Shown one piece after another: positions 44,653 through 55,011 of a stretch of 64,000 nucleotides of DNA; positions within the stretch are counted from its first letter, which is position 1; every line of letters begins with the position of its first letter. The notes under the pieces are model-generated. The model saw nothing but the letters and a program-made list of their open reading frames with translations, ran no database searches and was not told the DNA's origin. This DNA is from Planctomycetota bacterium (GTDB lineage: Bacteria > Planctomycetota > Phycisphaerae > Phycisphaerales > Phycisphaeraceae): the NCBI GenBank assembly GCA_016350165.1, contig CP066225.1:4650001-4714000 (forward strand), in the 5' to 3' direction. The translations under genes and the position numbers were made by a program.

Positions 44653-46335
<1,683 letters not shown>

Positions 46336-46475
46336 GGGGCAGGCCTCGTGAGGGTGGGGTTTTGAAATAATGAGGGGGTATTTTAGTCGTATTCGAAGTG
46401 AGGTGCTATGTGGCGTTATTCTTGGGGAATGGGGATTGTGCGATGGTGGGTGTGATGAGCTAGAATGGTAAGGTT

Positions 46476-47558
46476 ATGAAAGATCACCGCAGTAACAAGC
46501 AGTTTCGTCCTCGGCGGCCTCAGGGTCAGTTTAAGCAGTCTCGTCCGCAGCAATACAGGAAGCCACCGTTGTGGATACAGCCTACGACACTGTGGGACTA
46601 TCCATCGCAGCATTATGGGGATGATGTGCAGGGTGATCCGAATTATCGCGGTGCGACGCCTAGCTATGTGATTTGGAATTTGCTGCAACGGTATACGCAG
46701 GAAGGTGATCTTGTTGTTGATCCGTGTTGTGGTAGTGGAACGACGTTGGATGTTGCGAGGGATTGCGGCCGCAAGGCGCTTGGGTTTGATGTGAATCCGA
46801 CACGCGATGATATTTCGGATGCCGATGCAAGAGATTTGCCGGTTGAGAATGAGACAGCGGATTTTGTGTTTATTGATCCGCCTTACTCGACGCACTTGGA
46901 GTATTCGGATGATATTCGTTGCATTGGAAAGATGGATGCAGCAGATGGGAGTTACTACGAGGCGATGGAGCTTGTGATCAAAGAGATTGATCGCGTGTTG
47001 AAGCCGGGCGGGTTTATGGGGTTATATGTGAGTGACTCGTATGTACATCGCGGTGAAGGGAAGGGGTTCCATCCGATTGGTTTTGAGTTGTTTGGCATGA
47101 TGTCGAAGGCATTTAGGCCGATTGATATCGTGAGTGTGATAAGACATAATCGTACGCTTGAGATGGGTAATTATCGCGCGTCAGCAGAGGAAGAGAATTT
47201 TTATCTGCGAGGTTTTAATTATCTGTTTGTTATGCAGAAGCCGGGTGGAGAGCATGATGGGCCACAGCCTTTGCGAGTAAAGAAGAAAAAAGTTGATCGC
47301 CGTGGTGAAGGGAAAAAGTGGGAAGGTAAAGGCAATGGCGGGCAATGGGATGGGAAGAAAAAGTTTGTGAAGAAACGTGAAGGTTTTATTGGTAAGGGAA
47401 AGAAGGCTGCGAAGCGGCAGAGAGAACGAGGTGAGGGGCCTGAGTTTCATGGGCAGGGTGAAAAGATTTATGGAGGAAAGAAGCGAACGTTTCGGGTAGA
47501 AGGGGGCGGCCCGACTGACATGCCTGTGAAGAAAAGGCGATGGAATAAAAAGAAGTAA
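46476..47558 (+). CDS. DPPY-motif methyltransferase with basic Lys/Gly-rich tails
   Basis: 360 residues. The SAM-binding motif DPCCGSGTTLDVARDCGRKA (about 86-105), the acidic NPTRDD loop and the catalytic FIDPPYSTHLEYSDD (about 131-145) identify an amino-methyltransferase of the N6-adenine/N4-cytosine type. VLKPGGFMGLYVSDSYV follows. The first 30 residues are rich in Arg, Gln and Pro, and residues about 270-360 are a Lys/Gly/Arg-rich, probably disordered tail (GKKKFVKKREGFIGKGKKAA). No restriction endonuclease or specificity gene is adjacent. The tails hint at RNA or ribosome-associated targets rather than a restriction system, but that is inference. AAGG lies just before the ATG. Confidence 0.82.
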   Translation: MKDHRSNKQFRPRRPQGQFKQSRPQQYRKPPLWIQPTTLWDYPSQHYGDDVQGDPNYRGATPSYVIWNLLQRYTQEGDLVVDPCCGSGTTLDVARDCGRKALGFDVNPTRDDISDADARDLPVENETADFVFIDPPYSTHLEYSDDIRCIGKMDAADGSYYEAMELVIKEIDRVLKPGGFMGLYVSDSYVHRGEGKGFHPIGFELFGMMSKAFRPIDIVSVIRHNRTLEMGNYRASAEEENFYLRGFNYLFVMQKPGGEHDGPQPLRVKKKKVDRRGEGKKWEGKGNGGQWDGKKKFVKKREGFIGKGKKAAKRQRERGEGPEFHGQGEKIYGGKKRTFRVEGGGPTDMPVKKRRWNKKK

Positions 47559-47641
47559 ACAAGTTGGATGAAACTTGTTAAGGTGTGTCGGTAATAATAT
47601 GTTTGAGATTTCTTTAACCCCGTGTTCGGGAGTGAGTGATT

Positions 47642-47953
47642 ATGGCAGAAGGCCAAAAGCAAGTACGTATTCGTATCAATGACCGTGCAGAGAAAGCAAC
47701 GTATGTGAATGCATTCCGTACGGAAACACAGGCTGATGAGTTTGTGCTGGAAGTGGGCATGAATACGAGCGTTCAGAATGTTCAGGGTGATGATCAGGTT
47801 GATGGCGAGATTCGTTTTGATTTGGAAAATCGTTTGGTTATGAATCCTTATACAGCGAAACGTCTTGCGATTACGCTTGGGAATTATGTGCGTGATCATG
47901 AAGAGAAGTTTGGCGAGTTGAAGCTGAATGCTGCGGATCGCTTGAAGAAGTAA
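47642..47953 (+). CDS. DUF3467 protein
   Basis: 103 residues from the ATG at 47642; a GTG 6 nt upstream is in frame. The protein matches DUF3467: VRIRINDRAEKATYVNAFRT, DEFVLEVGMNT and a C-terminal NPYTAKRLAITLGNYVRDHE. Members are small, soluble and of unknown function, found across bacteria. It follows the methyltransferase by 83 nt on the same strand and may share its transcript. A terminator follows. Confidence 0.88.
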   Translation: MAEGQKQVRIRINDRAEKATYVNAFRTETQADEFVLEVGMNTSVQNVQGDDQVDGEIRFDLENRLVMNPYTAKRLAITLGNYVRDHEEKFGELKLNAADRLKK

Positions 47954-47977
47954 GACACGAATAAAAATTACATAAAA

Positions 47978-48011
47978 AAGAACTGCATTGTGAACATGCA
48001 GTTCTTTTTTT
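47978..48011 (+). terminator. Bidirectional terminator
   Basis: AAGAACTGCAT (47978-47988) pairs perfectly with ATGCAGTTCTT (47996-48006), 7-nt loop, T run to 48011 and A's in front. It separates the convergent DUF3467 and ICL/PEP-mutase genes. Confidence 0.9.
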
Positions 48012-48025
48012 ATAGGGTTGGGTGG

Positions 48026-48862
48026 TCATGTGAAGAATTCGTTTGCTTTGTCGTAGCTGAATTGGTTGTCAAAGAGTGGCTCGATTGTGTTTTGGTTTTT
48101 GAGCTTATCTGCGATATTGATAAGGTGAGCGAAGACAGAACGAACTGCGCCTGAGCCGATACTAAGTCGTGTGACGCCAAGGTCATTGAGTTTGTTAAGA
48201 TCGTTACTGAGTGGGTTTGCGATGATATTGATTGGAGCATTGATGTTCTTGGATAAAGTTTGGATGGTTTGGTAATCCATGATGCCGGGGATAAAGACGC
48301 AGTCTGCACCCGCTTCGGCAAAAGTGTTGCACCGATCAATGACGAGTTGAAGTCGTTCATTTTCGTGGCCAATCTTAAGCCAATATGCACACGTTCTCGC
48401 GTTGATGACAAAGGGGATGTCAAGTTTGGTTTTTAACTTTGCAATGGCTTGTATTTTATCAAGTTGGGTCTCAAGATCTTCAAGTTTTGGATTTGGGCCT
48501 GGGTAGCCGTCTTCAAGGTTTATTCCAACAGCACCCGCTTGGATGATTTGCTCAACGTTTCGGCATACCTGTTGTGTGTTGTCAGCGTAGCCACGTTCGA
48601 GGTCAACGGAGAGTGGTATGTTGATGCGATTGGTGATTTGTGTGGTTACTTGAATGAGGTCATTGAGTGTAATTATTTCACCGTCAGGTTGAGCTTTGGC
48701 ATAGGCAATACCTGCACTTGTTGTTGCTATAGCGCTAAAACCTGCTTTTTCAAAAATCCATGCACTGCCCACATCCCATGCATTGGGAAGTGTGAATAGT
48801 TGTGATTCTTTATGTAGTTTGTTGAATGTAATGGCATGTATTTTCTGTACAGCGTGATTCAT
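48026..48862 (-). CDS. Isocitrate lyase/phosphoenolpyruvate mutase family enzyme
   Basis: 278 residues forming one alpha/beta barrel of the ICL/PEPM superfamily. Conserved blocks are LPNAWDVGSAWIFEKAGFSA, SVDLERGYADN (metal-binding Asp and following loop), GAVGINLEDGYPGPNPKLED and IPFVINARTCAYWL. The KKCGH catalytic motif of isocitrate lyase is absent; members with this pattern act as 2-methylisocitrate-lyase-like, carboxyphosphonoenolpyruvate-like or oxaloacetate decarboxylase-like enzymes. The precise reaction cannot be given. Cytoplasmic, single gene. GGAG lies 11 nt before the ATG. Confidence 0.85.
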   Translation of the reverse strand: MNHAVQKIHAITFNKLHKESQLFTLPNAWDVGSAWIFEKAGFSAIATTSAGIAYAKAQPDGEIITLNDLIQVTTQITNRINIPLSVDLERGYADNTQQVCRNVEQIIQAGAVGINLEDGYPGPNPKLEDLETQLDKIQAIAKLKTKLDIPFVINARTCAYWLKIGHENERLQLVIDRCNTFAEAGADCVFIPGIMDYQTIQTLSKNINAPINIIANPLSNDLNKLNDLGVTRLSIGSGAVRSVFAHLINIADKLKNQNTIEPLFDNQFSYDKANEFFT

Positions 48863-48967
48863 TTGTACTCATCTCCAATTCAAGCATAGAACGTACTATC
48901 GTTGCAAAACATTGATGAATTAGAATTATATGCATTGAAACGGTGGGGAGTATTAATTGTGGTAAGT

Positions 48968-51964
48968 TTATTCTTGTATGCGGTAAAGTTTAAAGGCTAT
49001 GTCATTTTTAAAGCTTGGAATTTCAATTGTAATTGATTGGTTTTCTGCTTTATATTGTCCGGCTTCTGTAACATCTGATGATATTGTGTCGAAAAGAATT
49101 AATTGATAATAAGCACTGGGGATATCGTTTAGTGTGATGTGTATGGGATTTAATGGTTCGATGTTGCGTTGGTTGACATACTGTGTCCATGAATAATCCT
49201 GGTTCCGTATCCAGCCAATGACTGTCGGTTGACCTTGGGATGTGGATGGGTAAATTCGCCCATGTAAATCAATCCATGGTGTATCACGTAGCCATGGTGA
49301 AACGATCTCGTAATCTATCATTGCCCAATCTTTACCGTCGTTAATAATTTGTATTTCATGTTTACCTGCAGGGACTGGAATGGCGTATCGCCCAGCATAT
49401 TGTTTAAGCACTTCGGTTTTTTCATCGCCATCTGGGTCTGCAAAATCTTCATCTATTAATAATTTTTGATCCAGATAGACTTTTAGTTTGGCACCACCCC
49501 AGCCTGAAACCTCTGCAATATTGACCGCAAATTCACCATCCATTTCATAGTCGATTTTTATTGTTAGTGGGTTTGCGAGTTCGGGCTTGCCTGTTGATCC
49601 ATGTAGAATCCCTGAGAGGTGATCGTTACCTTGGATCGTATTCTTGTCAACAATGATTATTGTTGGTTGATTTGATGGTGCTTGAGACCAAAGACGAGTA
49701 TCTCCTTGGATACGTATCATTGCAGGGTGTGGATCTTTGAGAGGTTTGGTGAAAGACGCAGAGATGAAGTTGAGTGCCTTTGAATTCGGGTTATTAACTG
49801 GAGCGTTCTGAATGAATTTGGATGCAGGTTTTAGATGAGTCCAGAGATTTAACGGTCTGAGATAATTGTCCCACCACCATGACATTGCAGTTGATGGCGT
49901 CTCAGTGAATAATCCAGCCCAAATCATGTTGTGAAAATGAATTCCTTCAGGATCTTTGTTTGTTTGTTGGCCTGAATGTGCAATTCCCATTTCACCCATT
50001 ATGTGAGGTTTGTTGAATTTTTTAGTTTGGAATGTCGCGATTTTACGAATGGTCGGTGCGAGCTGGCTGCTGTTGTAATTATGGGATTGAGAAAAATCAA
50101 TTTCATCTAGGAGATAGTGTGATAATGATGTGTCGCCTTCATGTGCGCTTGTGGTTACTAGGTGCTCATATGGATCATTCTTTTTGATATATTTGGCCAT
50201 AGTTTGATGCCATTCTTGGCTTTCTTTTAAGTGTTCAGGCCATTCGTTTGTAAATTCAACTTCGTTCCATAATTCCCAAGCAAAGATGTTATGAGAATGT
50301 CCATATCTTGCGATTAGATAGCGTAGGCGATCGCGGAAGTATTTTCGTGCAGTTGGATTGGTCCAGAATTGGCTGGGGGATTCTAATGGCCCGCCGTTTT
50401 TAATGTTGTAGATAGATTCATGCCACTTGCCATGAGCGGCGGCGTTATCGTTTAATGAATTGTAGGATTCAATGCAGAGCATTATGTAGATATCATTTTG
50501 TTCTGCATATTGAAGTATCTTGTCAATTCTTGAAGCAGCGAGTTGATCGATCACGCCTGGGCCAGTCGTTGGCCGGTTGGTTTCTGCTGGGCGGCTTAAT
50601 GAGAGGGCACTGAACGTTGGTGCAATCCAGATGCGTGCATAATTTGCATTATTTTGAGCTAAACTTTGCCAATATTGTTCGAAATCAAAAACCCCTGAAG
50701 TTGTTGACCATGCAACGTTTGCTCCTATGGGAATGTAAGGCGATCCATCGTTGAATGAGAATGTTAATGGATTCGAGGGGCTGATTTGGATGAAGCCTTT
50801 GTCTGGGTTTGAGGCAACGAACATTTGTGAAGGCGAGCTTTTGTGTGTTGTAGTCCCATCGTTAAGCGTGAGTGTGTACGTGTATTTGCCAGACAATGGT
50901 GGGCGAAAACGTAATTGCCAATCTGCTGAATTGTCATGTGTGTAATGCTCTTTATTGTCTTGTAATGAATGTTGAAATTTCACATTAAAGAAAGCTGGAA
51001 TGCGGAATGATTGGCCTGTTTCATGTGTGAAAATTGCATCTAATTTAACGTCATCAGGATCAAATGGATTCGTGTAGTTAGCATCAAGATCAATTGTGTA
51101 TTCGATTAATTGATGTTGTGTAGGAGATGGCGTGTGGCAAGTTACTGATTTAATGTTAGCTGAACCAGAACTAATGATTGTATTTGCTTCTGGCAAGTTG
51201 ATTGTTTGGTTTGATTCTTTAAGCCATTCATTCATCTTGCTTGCCTGTTTCGATTGTATTGTAAATTCAAAAATGATTGGTTCATTGGGTTGTAATATGT
51301 TTGCTGTTTGTGCGTAGATTTGAATTTCAATGTTATTGTTGCTGAACTTGCGATTATCTTGAAGTTGTATTTTTTGAGTGTTTTTCCAATTCGGTTTTAT
51401 TCTAATAGCAGATGTTTTAGAAGCTTGTAATGCAAGCCATCCGTTGTTTGCGGTATCCCAAAGCACGTGTTTATCACTTGGAGGATCAGAAGAAAATTGA
51501 GAAGATTTTTCAGTACCGCTTTCATTTTTAGATATATATTGTTTATTAATGAGATTTTTGATTGGAATTTTTAAGCTTAATATGGCTGTTTCACAGGTGA
51601 TTGATTCGAGCGGAATCAATGTAATTGTGCATTGAATTTCAGAATCATTTTGGGTGGTTGTCCACTTGTACTTTGCTTTGGGTGATCTTGAGTTTGGGAG
51701 TAACGCAGATTGATTTGAATTGAGGTCACCTGTGCCGAGAGTATCGGACATTGAAAGAATGTTTCCAGACCAGCCAGGAGCGATGATATGAAAATCAATT
51801 TCTGAGATTAATGTATCAGTATTTGATATGAGCTTGTATTTGCTTGCTGGTGTGGCCTGCTCGAAAAGTAGAGGTATTGTTGAGGTGAATGCGTTTGTTG
51901 AGTTCATCATAAATAACGCAATGATAAAAAATAGTTTGTAGAGGTGTCGTATTGCAGGCTGCAT
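48968..51964 (-). CDS. Exported multi-domain glycoside hydrolase with DUF5060 domain (GH5-like clan)
   Basis: 998 residues. Signal peptide FFIIALFMMNSTNAFTS. Residues about 25-260 form a beta-rich N-terminal part. DUF5060 occupies about 270-385 (LRFRPPLSGKYTYTLTLNDG). The (beta/alpha)8 catalytic domain (about 400-720) carries WELWNEVEF with the acid/base Glu568 and PHIMGEMGIAHSG with nucleophile Glu658, typical of clan GH-A. The C-terminal third contains a carbohydrate-binding-like sandwich (KIDYEMDGEFAVNIAEVSGW; RYAIPVPAGKHEIQIINDG). It should cleave a beta-linked polysaccharide outside the cell. It is the last gene of the leftward arm of the mannan locus, which suggests mannan or a related glycan. 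Confidence 0.85.
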   Translation of the reverse strand: MQPAIRHLYKLFFIIALFMMNSTNAFTSTIPLLFEQATPASKYKLISNTDTLISEIDFHIIAPGWSGNILSMSDTLGTGDLNSNQSALLPNSRSPKAKYKWTTTQNDSEIQCTITLIPLESITCETAILSLKIPIKNLINKQYISKNESGTEKSSQFSSDPPSDKHVLWDTANNGWLALQASKTSAIRIKPNWKNTQKIQLQDNRKFSNNNIEIQIYAQTANILQPNEPIIFEFTIQSKQASKMNEWLKESNQTINLPEANTIISSGSANIKSVTCHTPSPTQHQLIEYTIDLDANYTNPFDPDDVKLDAIFTHETGQSFRIPAFFNVKFQHSLQDNKEHYTHDNSADWQLRFRPPLSGKYTYTLTLNDGTTTHKSSPSQMFVASNPDKGFIQISPSNPLTFSFNDGSPYIPIGANVAWSTTSGVFDFEQYWQSLAQNNANYARIWIAPTFSALSLSRPAETNRPTTGPGVIDQLAASRIDKILQYAEQNDIYIMLCIESYNSLNDNAAAHGKWHESIYNIKNGGPLESPSQFWTNPTARKYFRDRLRYLIARYGHSHNIFAWELWNEVEFTNEWPEHLKESQEWHQTMAKYIKKNDPYEHLVTTSAHEGDTSLSHYLLDEIDFSQSHNYNSSQLAPTIRKIATFQTKKFNKPHIMGEMGIAHSGQQTNKDPEGIHFHNMIWAGLFTETPSTAMSWWWDNYLRPLNLWTHLKPASKFIQNAPVNNPNSKALNFISASFTKPLKDPHPAMIRIQGDTRLWSQAPSNQPTIIIVDKNTIQGNDHLSGILHGSTGKPELANPLTIKIDYEMDGEFAVNIAEVSGWGGAKLKVYLDQKLLIDEDFADPDGDEKTEVLKQYAGRYAIPVPAGKHEIQIINDGKDWAMIDYEIVSPWLRDTPWIDLHGRIYPSTSQGQPTVIGWIRNQDYSWTQYVNQRNIEPLNPIHITLNDIPSAYYQLILFDTISSDVTEAGQYKAENQSITIEIPSFKNDIAFKLYRIQE

Positions 51965-52012
51965 AGCTGTTCTTTCGATGAATAACTAAATATCGCTATA
52001 AGTTTAAAGTAT

Positions 52013-52044
52013 AAAAAGCTGCGAATCGTCTCCAATTCGCAGCT
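52013..52044 (-). terminator. Terminator between PEP-CTERM and GH genes
   Basis: AGCTGCGAAT (52017-52026) pairs perfectly with ATTCGCAGCT (52035-52044), 8-nt loop; the A run 52013-52017 makes the minus-strand T tract. It lies about 70 nt past the PEP-CTERM stop and 50 nt before the GH start, so the GH needs its own promoter or read-through. Confidence 0.8.
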
Positions 52045-52114
52045 AAACTGTGTGTGGGCATATCACTTTCATTTGCTTGAATGAGAAAAATAGTTTCATA
52101 TTCAAGCATTTGAT

Positions 52115-52723
52115 TTATTTCTTTGAACGTCGCGCAATTAAAGCGAGGCCGCCAGTAGCGAGAAGGAGTAGTGATGCTGGTTCTGGTATATCTTCGATAC
52201 CTTGAACTTTGACTTGAACACCGGTTGCTGGTTGGCCGTCTCCAAAGATTTGAATACCAAAAGCTTGGATTTTTGACTGAAGTTCTGATGGAATAAACGA
52301 TTTGGGTATTGATACAGCCACTTCGTTACTTGGTGGTGTGCCTAGTTGGGTAAGGCTACTTTCGAGCCAATTCCAGCTATCGCCAGCCTGAACGAATATT
52401 TTTGCATTCCAGAATCCAGATAGCGAAGTGATATTGAATTGGAAACCATCGTAACCACTCATGTCCCATGGGGCGTAACCATTGTCCGCATCGCGCATGT
52501 CGATTCCAACAACGATACGTGTGTATGAATCGCTCCCAGGGTCTAAATCAGCAGTGATAGTAGCTCCAAGTGGGTCAGCGGCTATATCAGTAATTGTGCC
52601 TTTAGCACTCCAGTTTCCATCTTGGATTTGAGTTGCTGTCGGCATGTAATTAGCTGCTGACGCAATTGCAGAGCAGAGTATGGCGCATGATGTCAAAGCG
52701 AAGTATTTTGTGAATCGAAACAT
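52115..52723 (-). CDS. PEP-CTERM protein, small carbohydrate-binding-like module
   Basis: 202 residues. Signal peptide TKYFALTSCAILCSAIASAA; C-terminal sorting signal DIPEPASLLLLATGGLALIA followed by RRSKK. The mature part of about 150 residues is beta-rich with aromatic strands (YDGFQFNITSLSGFWNAKIF; GDSWNWLESSL), like CBM or CIA30-type beta-sandwiches. GGGAGA lies 9 nt before the ATG. It sits between the pseudopilin and the DUF5060 hydrolase in the mannan locus and may present bound polysaccharide at the surface. Family not named with certainty. Confidence 0.82.
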   Translation of the reverse strand: MFRFTKYFALTSCAILCSAIASAANYMPTATQIQDGNWSAKGTITDIAADPLGATITADLDPGSDSYTRIVVGIDMRDADNGYAPWDMSGYDGFQFNITSLSGFWNAKIFVQAGDSWNWLESSLTQLGTPPSNEVAVSIPKSFIPSELQSKIQAFGIQIFGDGQPATGVQVKVQGIEDIPEPASLLLLATGGLALIARRSKK

Positions 52724-52834
52724 TTTTCAGTCTCCCTAAGTGAAGATTTAGTCATTAGAAGATAGATGTGAATCCCATTAGTAGTGAATCTATGAACTAG
52801 CCGTAGTATGTAGGAGTTACGGCATCATGTTTGA

Positions 52835-53626
52835 TTACCACCAGACTGCCCATCGCCAAGGATCACTCAGCGGATCGTCTGTGTTGAACTTCAAGTCTTC
52901 AAAGGTTGTAGAAGCGGCGTGGCCGTCCATGTAAGCCATGTTTGCGTTGTTGGGGATGTTTTGAACTTGCTCAAGTTGTGTGTTGTCGCCTGAGACGGTA
53001 CGCCAAACGAAAGCACCGTTTGGTAGAGTGTCTCTACCGGATTCGCCGCCATGACGCCAACCTGGTCCTGAGCCCCAGTTACCATAACCAAGATGCTCTG
53101 GAGCAAATATGAATGCTGAGTTACGCTCCATGAGGTCACCTAATGCGATAATGGTTGATGGGTTTGGGACAGCATCAATTTTGTATCGCCAAAGTCCTGC
53201 ATCGCCACCATTGAGTTCCATGAACGCGTTGAGGCCGTATGTGAAACCATCTTTTTGCCAGTAATCGGGATCGTCGTAATCGCCTACATTATCACGTCTT
53301 GCAGGGCAGGCTAATATGAAATCTTTATCCATCGATCCGAAACCTGCACCGCCGCCTGGCGCGTTGCTTAGTTGGGGGAGATATGGGTAAAGTCGTTTTT
53401 GCCAAACCACGGTTCCTGTTCCGTAGGTTAAGAAGCCATCATTGTCGTTGCCATACATAACTTGGGAGAGCATGAGTTGGCGTATGCTGTTTAGGCATTG
53501 GACGTTGATTGCTGTTTGGCGGGCTGCTGATAGAGCAGGTAAAAGAATACCAATAAGCAAAGCAATAATAGATATGACAACTAATAACTCAATTAAAGTG
53601 AAAGCTCTATTTAGCGGTCTAGGCAT
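52835..53626 (-). CDS. Prepilin-type (type II secretion/pseudopilin-like) protein
   Basis: 263 residues. The prepilin motif RAFTLIELLVVISIIALLIG gives a short leader ending in Ala instead of the usual Gly before Phe, followed by the hydrophobic N-terminal helix. The C-terminal part has the H-x-DG type ending seen in planctomycete pseudopilins (MAYMDGHAASTTFEDLKFNT). Such proteins are processed by prepilin peptidase and assemble into short pseudopili or stay as membrane proteins; in this lineage they often neighbour polysaccharide-degrading genes. AGGAG lies 9 nt before the ATG. Its exact job here is unknown. Confidence 0.88.
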   Translation of the reverse strand: MPRPLNRAFTLIELLVVISIIALLIGILLPALSAARQTAINVQCLNSIRQLMLSQVMYGNDNDGFLTYGTGTVVWQKRLYPYLPQLSNAPGGGAGFGSMDKDFILACPARRDNVGDYDDPDYWQKDGFTYGLNAFMELNGGDAGLWRYKIDAVPNPSTIIALGDLMERNSAFIFAPEHLGYGNWGSGPGWRHGGESGRDTLPNGAFVWRTVSGDNTQLEQVQNIPNNANMAYMDGHAASTTFEDLKFNTDDPLSDPWRWAVWW

Positions 53627-53734
53627 AGCTGTAACTCCTAAATTACAGTTGATATGTAATACTTCATTGCAAATACAGCACGTAGCACTACTTGGAGCTA
53701 GTATCAGGCATATATTGTTGAACGAAAACTAAGA

Positions 53735-54757
53735 TTATGATTCAATCAAGGGTGCTGGGGCAGTTGACTCCCGAATGACGAGTCTTTCGGAGAGTATGAT
53801 CTGTTGTGGTTCTGCGGTATCCGGGTTACGAAGTTGCTTAAGGATGATTTCGGCTGCTTTTACACCCATTTGGTTACTGGGTAAGGACATCGCTGTCAGA
53901 GATGGGACCATATCTTCACACGGAAACAAATCGTTAAAGCAGATCAAACTAATATCTCTGGGGACATGGTAACCGAGCGTATGAAGAGCACGAATAATTT
54001 TTACGGCCATCATATGGTGGTATACAAGTATTGCTGTTGCACCTTGTTCAGTGACCATTTTACGCACGGCTTCGATGGGGGGTTCAGGCTCTGGGATTAT
54101 TGGTGTTAGAGGTTCAATGTTGACCTCTTTGAGTGTTCTTATATAAGCGGCATGTCTGGATTCAAGTGATCGGTGCCAATCATATTGATCAGGTATTGCG
54201 TATGCAATACGTTTATGCCCGAGGGCCATTAGATGTAGTAGCGCTTCTTTTGTACCAAGCATATCATCGACACTGACTGAAGAGCCGTTTATTCCTGCTG
54301 GTCCATTGATTGTAACGTAGGGGACGCCTGATTCATCTAAGGATTTTAAGTGGTTATTGTCGGAACAATCTACAACGATAGCACCATCGACGCGCCATCG
54401 AGGCAACTCATAGATCGATTGTTCGGGGCTTATTACATTCATGCAAAGTTCGTAGCCGCTAGCATATGTGATCTGCATGAATTTATTGAGTGCTTCTTCA
54501 GTTGAGCCACGAATTGCTGTGCCGAAGTCTTGCATACCTAGTACAGCTATTAAGTTTGTGTGCTTTGCGCGAGAAGATCTTGCAATTGGATCGGTGCGGT
54601 AATTGAGATCTTTGGCTACTTTAAGTACGCGTTTTCTAGTTTCATCACGTACCGAGAATCCATCGCTACGGTTGTTGAGAATACGGCTGACTGTCGAGGT
54701 TGAAACGCCTGACAGTTTTGCGACCACGGCTAGAGATATCGTGGAATTGCGACTCAT
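53735..54757 (-). CDS. LacI-family transcriptional regulator of the mannan locus
   Basis: 340 residues. N-terminal LacI helix-turn-helix with hinge (about 6-60): ISLAVVAKLSGVSTSTVSRI, then LNNRSDGFSVRDETRKRVLK. The periplasmic-binding-protein-like effector domain (about 65-335) contains HKRIAYAIPDQYDWHRSLES and ISLICFNDLFPCEDMVPSLT. A sugar ligand, possibly a mannan oligosaccharide, should modulate DNA binding. It is divergent from the epimerase gene; the shared region carries three TTTTAGAAAT-type sites that are good operator candidates. No strong ribosome site. Confidence 0.9.
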   Translation of the reverse strand: MSRNSTISLAVVAKLSGVSTSTVSRILNNRSDGFSVRDETRKRVLKVAKDLNYRTDPIARSSRAKHTNLIAVLGMQDFGTAIRGSTEEALNKFMQITYASGYELCMNVISPEQSIYELPRWRVDGAIVVDCSDNNHLKSLDESGVPYVTINGPAGINGSSVSVDDMLGTKEALLHLMALGHKRIAYAIPDQYDWHRSLESRHAAYIRTLKEVNIEPLTPIIPEPEPPIEAVRKMVTEQGATAILVYHHMMAVKIIRALHTLGYHVPRDISLICFNDLFPCEDMVPSLTAMSLPSNQMGVKAAEIILKQLRNPDTAEPQQIILSERLVIRESTAPAPLIES

Positions 54758-54798
54758 AAAGGTAAATTAACGAAATAAATACAACTGTCAAGAAATAT

Positions 54799-54980
54799 AT
54801 TTCTAAAATTTAGTAAAACGTAGGAAATGTGCAGTTTACCGAAAAAAGCTGATTTAAGCGTTGTAAAGCTCTATTCAAGCTATTAGGATGCTTGTTGCAT
54901 ATATAAATATGATTATCTACTTTTTGGGGATTTATATGATTTTTAGAAATAGTTTCGTAAATGGTTTAGTTTTCTAGAAA
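54799..54980. promoter_or_regulatory. Three putative LacI-family operator sites
   Basis: ATTTCTAAAA at 54799-54808 (reverse of TTTTAGAAAT), TTTTAGAAAT at 54941-54950 and the perfect palindrome TTTCTAGAAA at 54971-54980 share one core. They lie between the divergent LacI gene (start 54757) and the epimerase gene (start 55012), at spacings allowing looping. A further GAAATAGTTTC palindrome overlaps the second. Confidence 0.55.
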
Positions 54981-55011
54981 TATGTGTGTTTGTTTCCAGA
55001 TCGAGGGATAT

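Noticed and set aside
52799-52823. Terminator after the pseudopilin gene
   Set aside because: GCCGTA/TACGGC could pair, but the loop is long and no T run follows on the minus strand.
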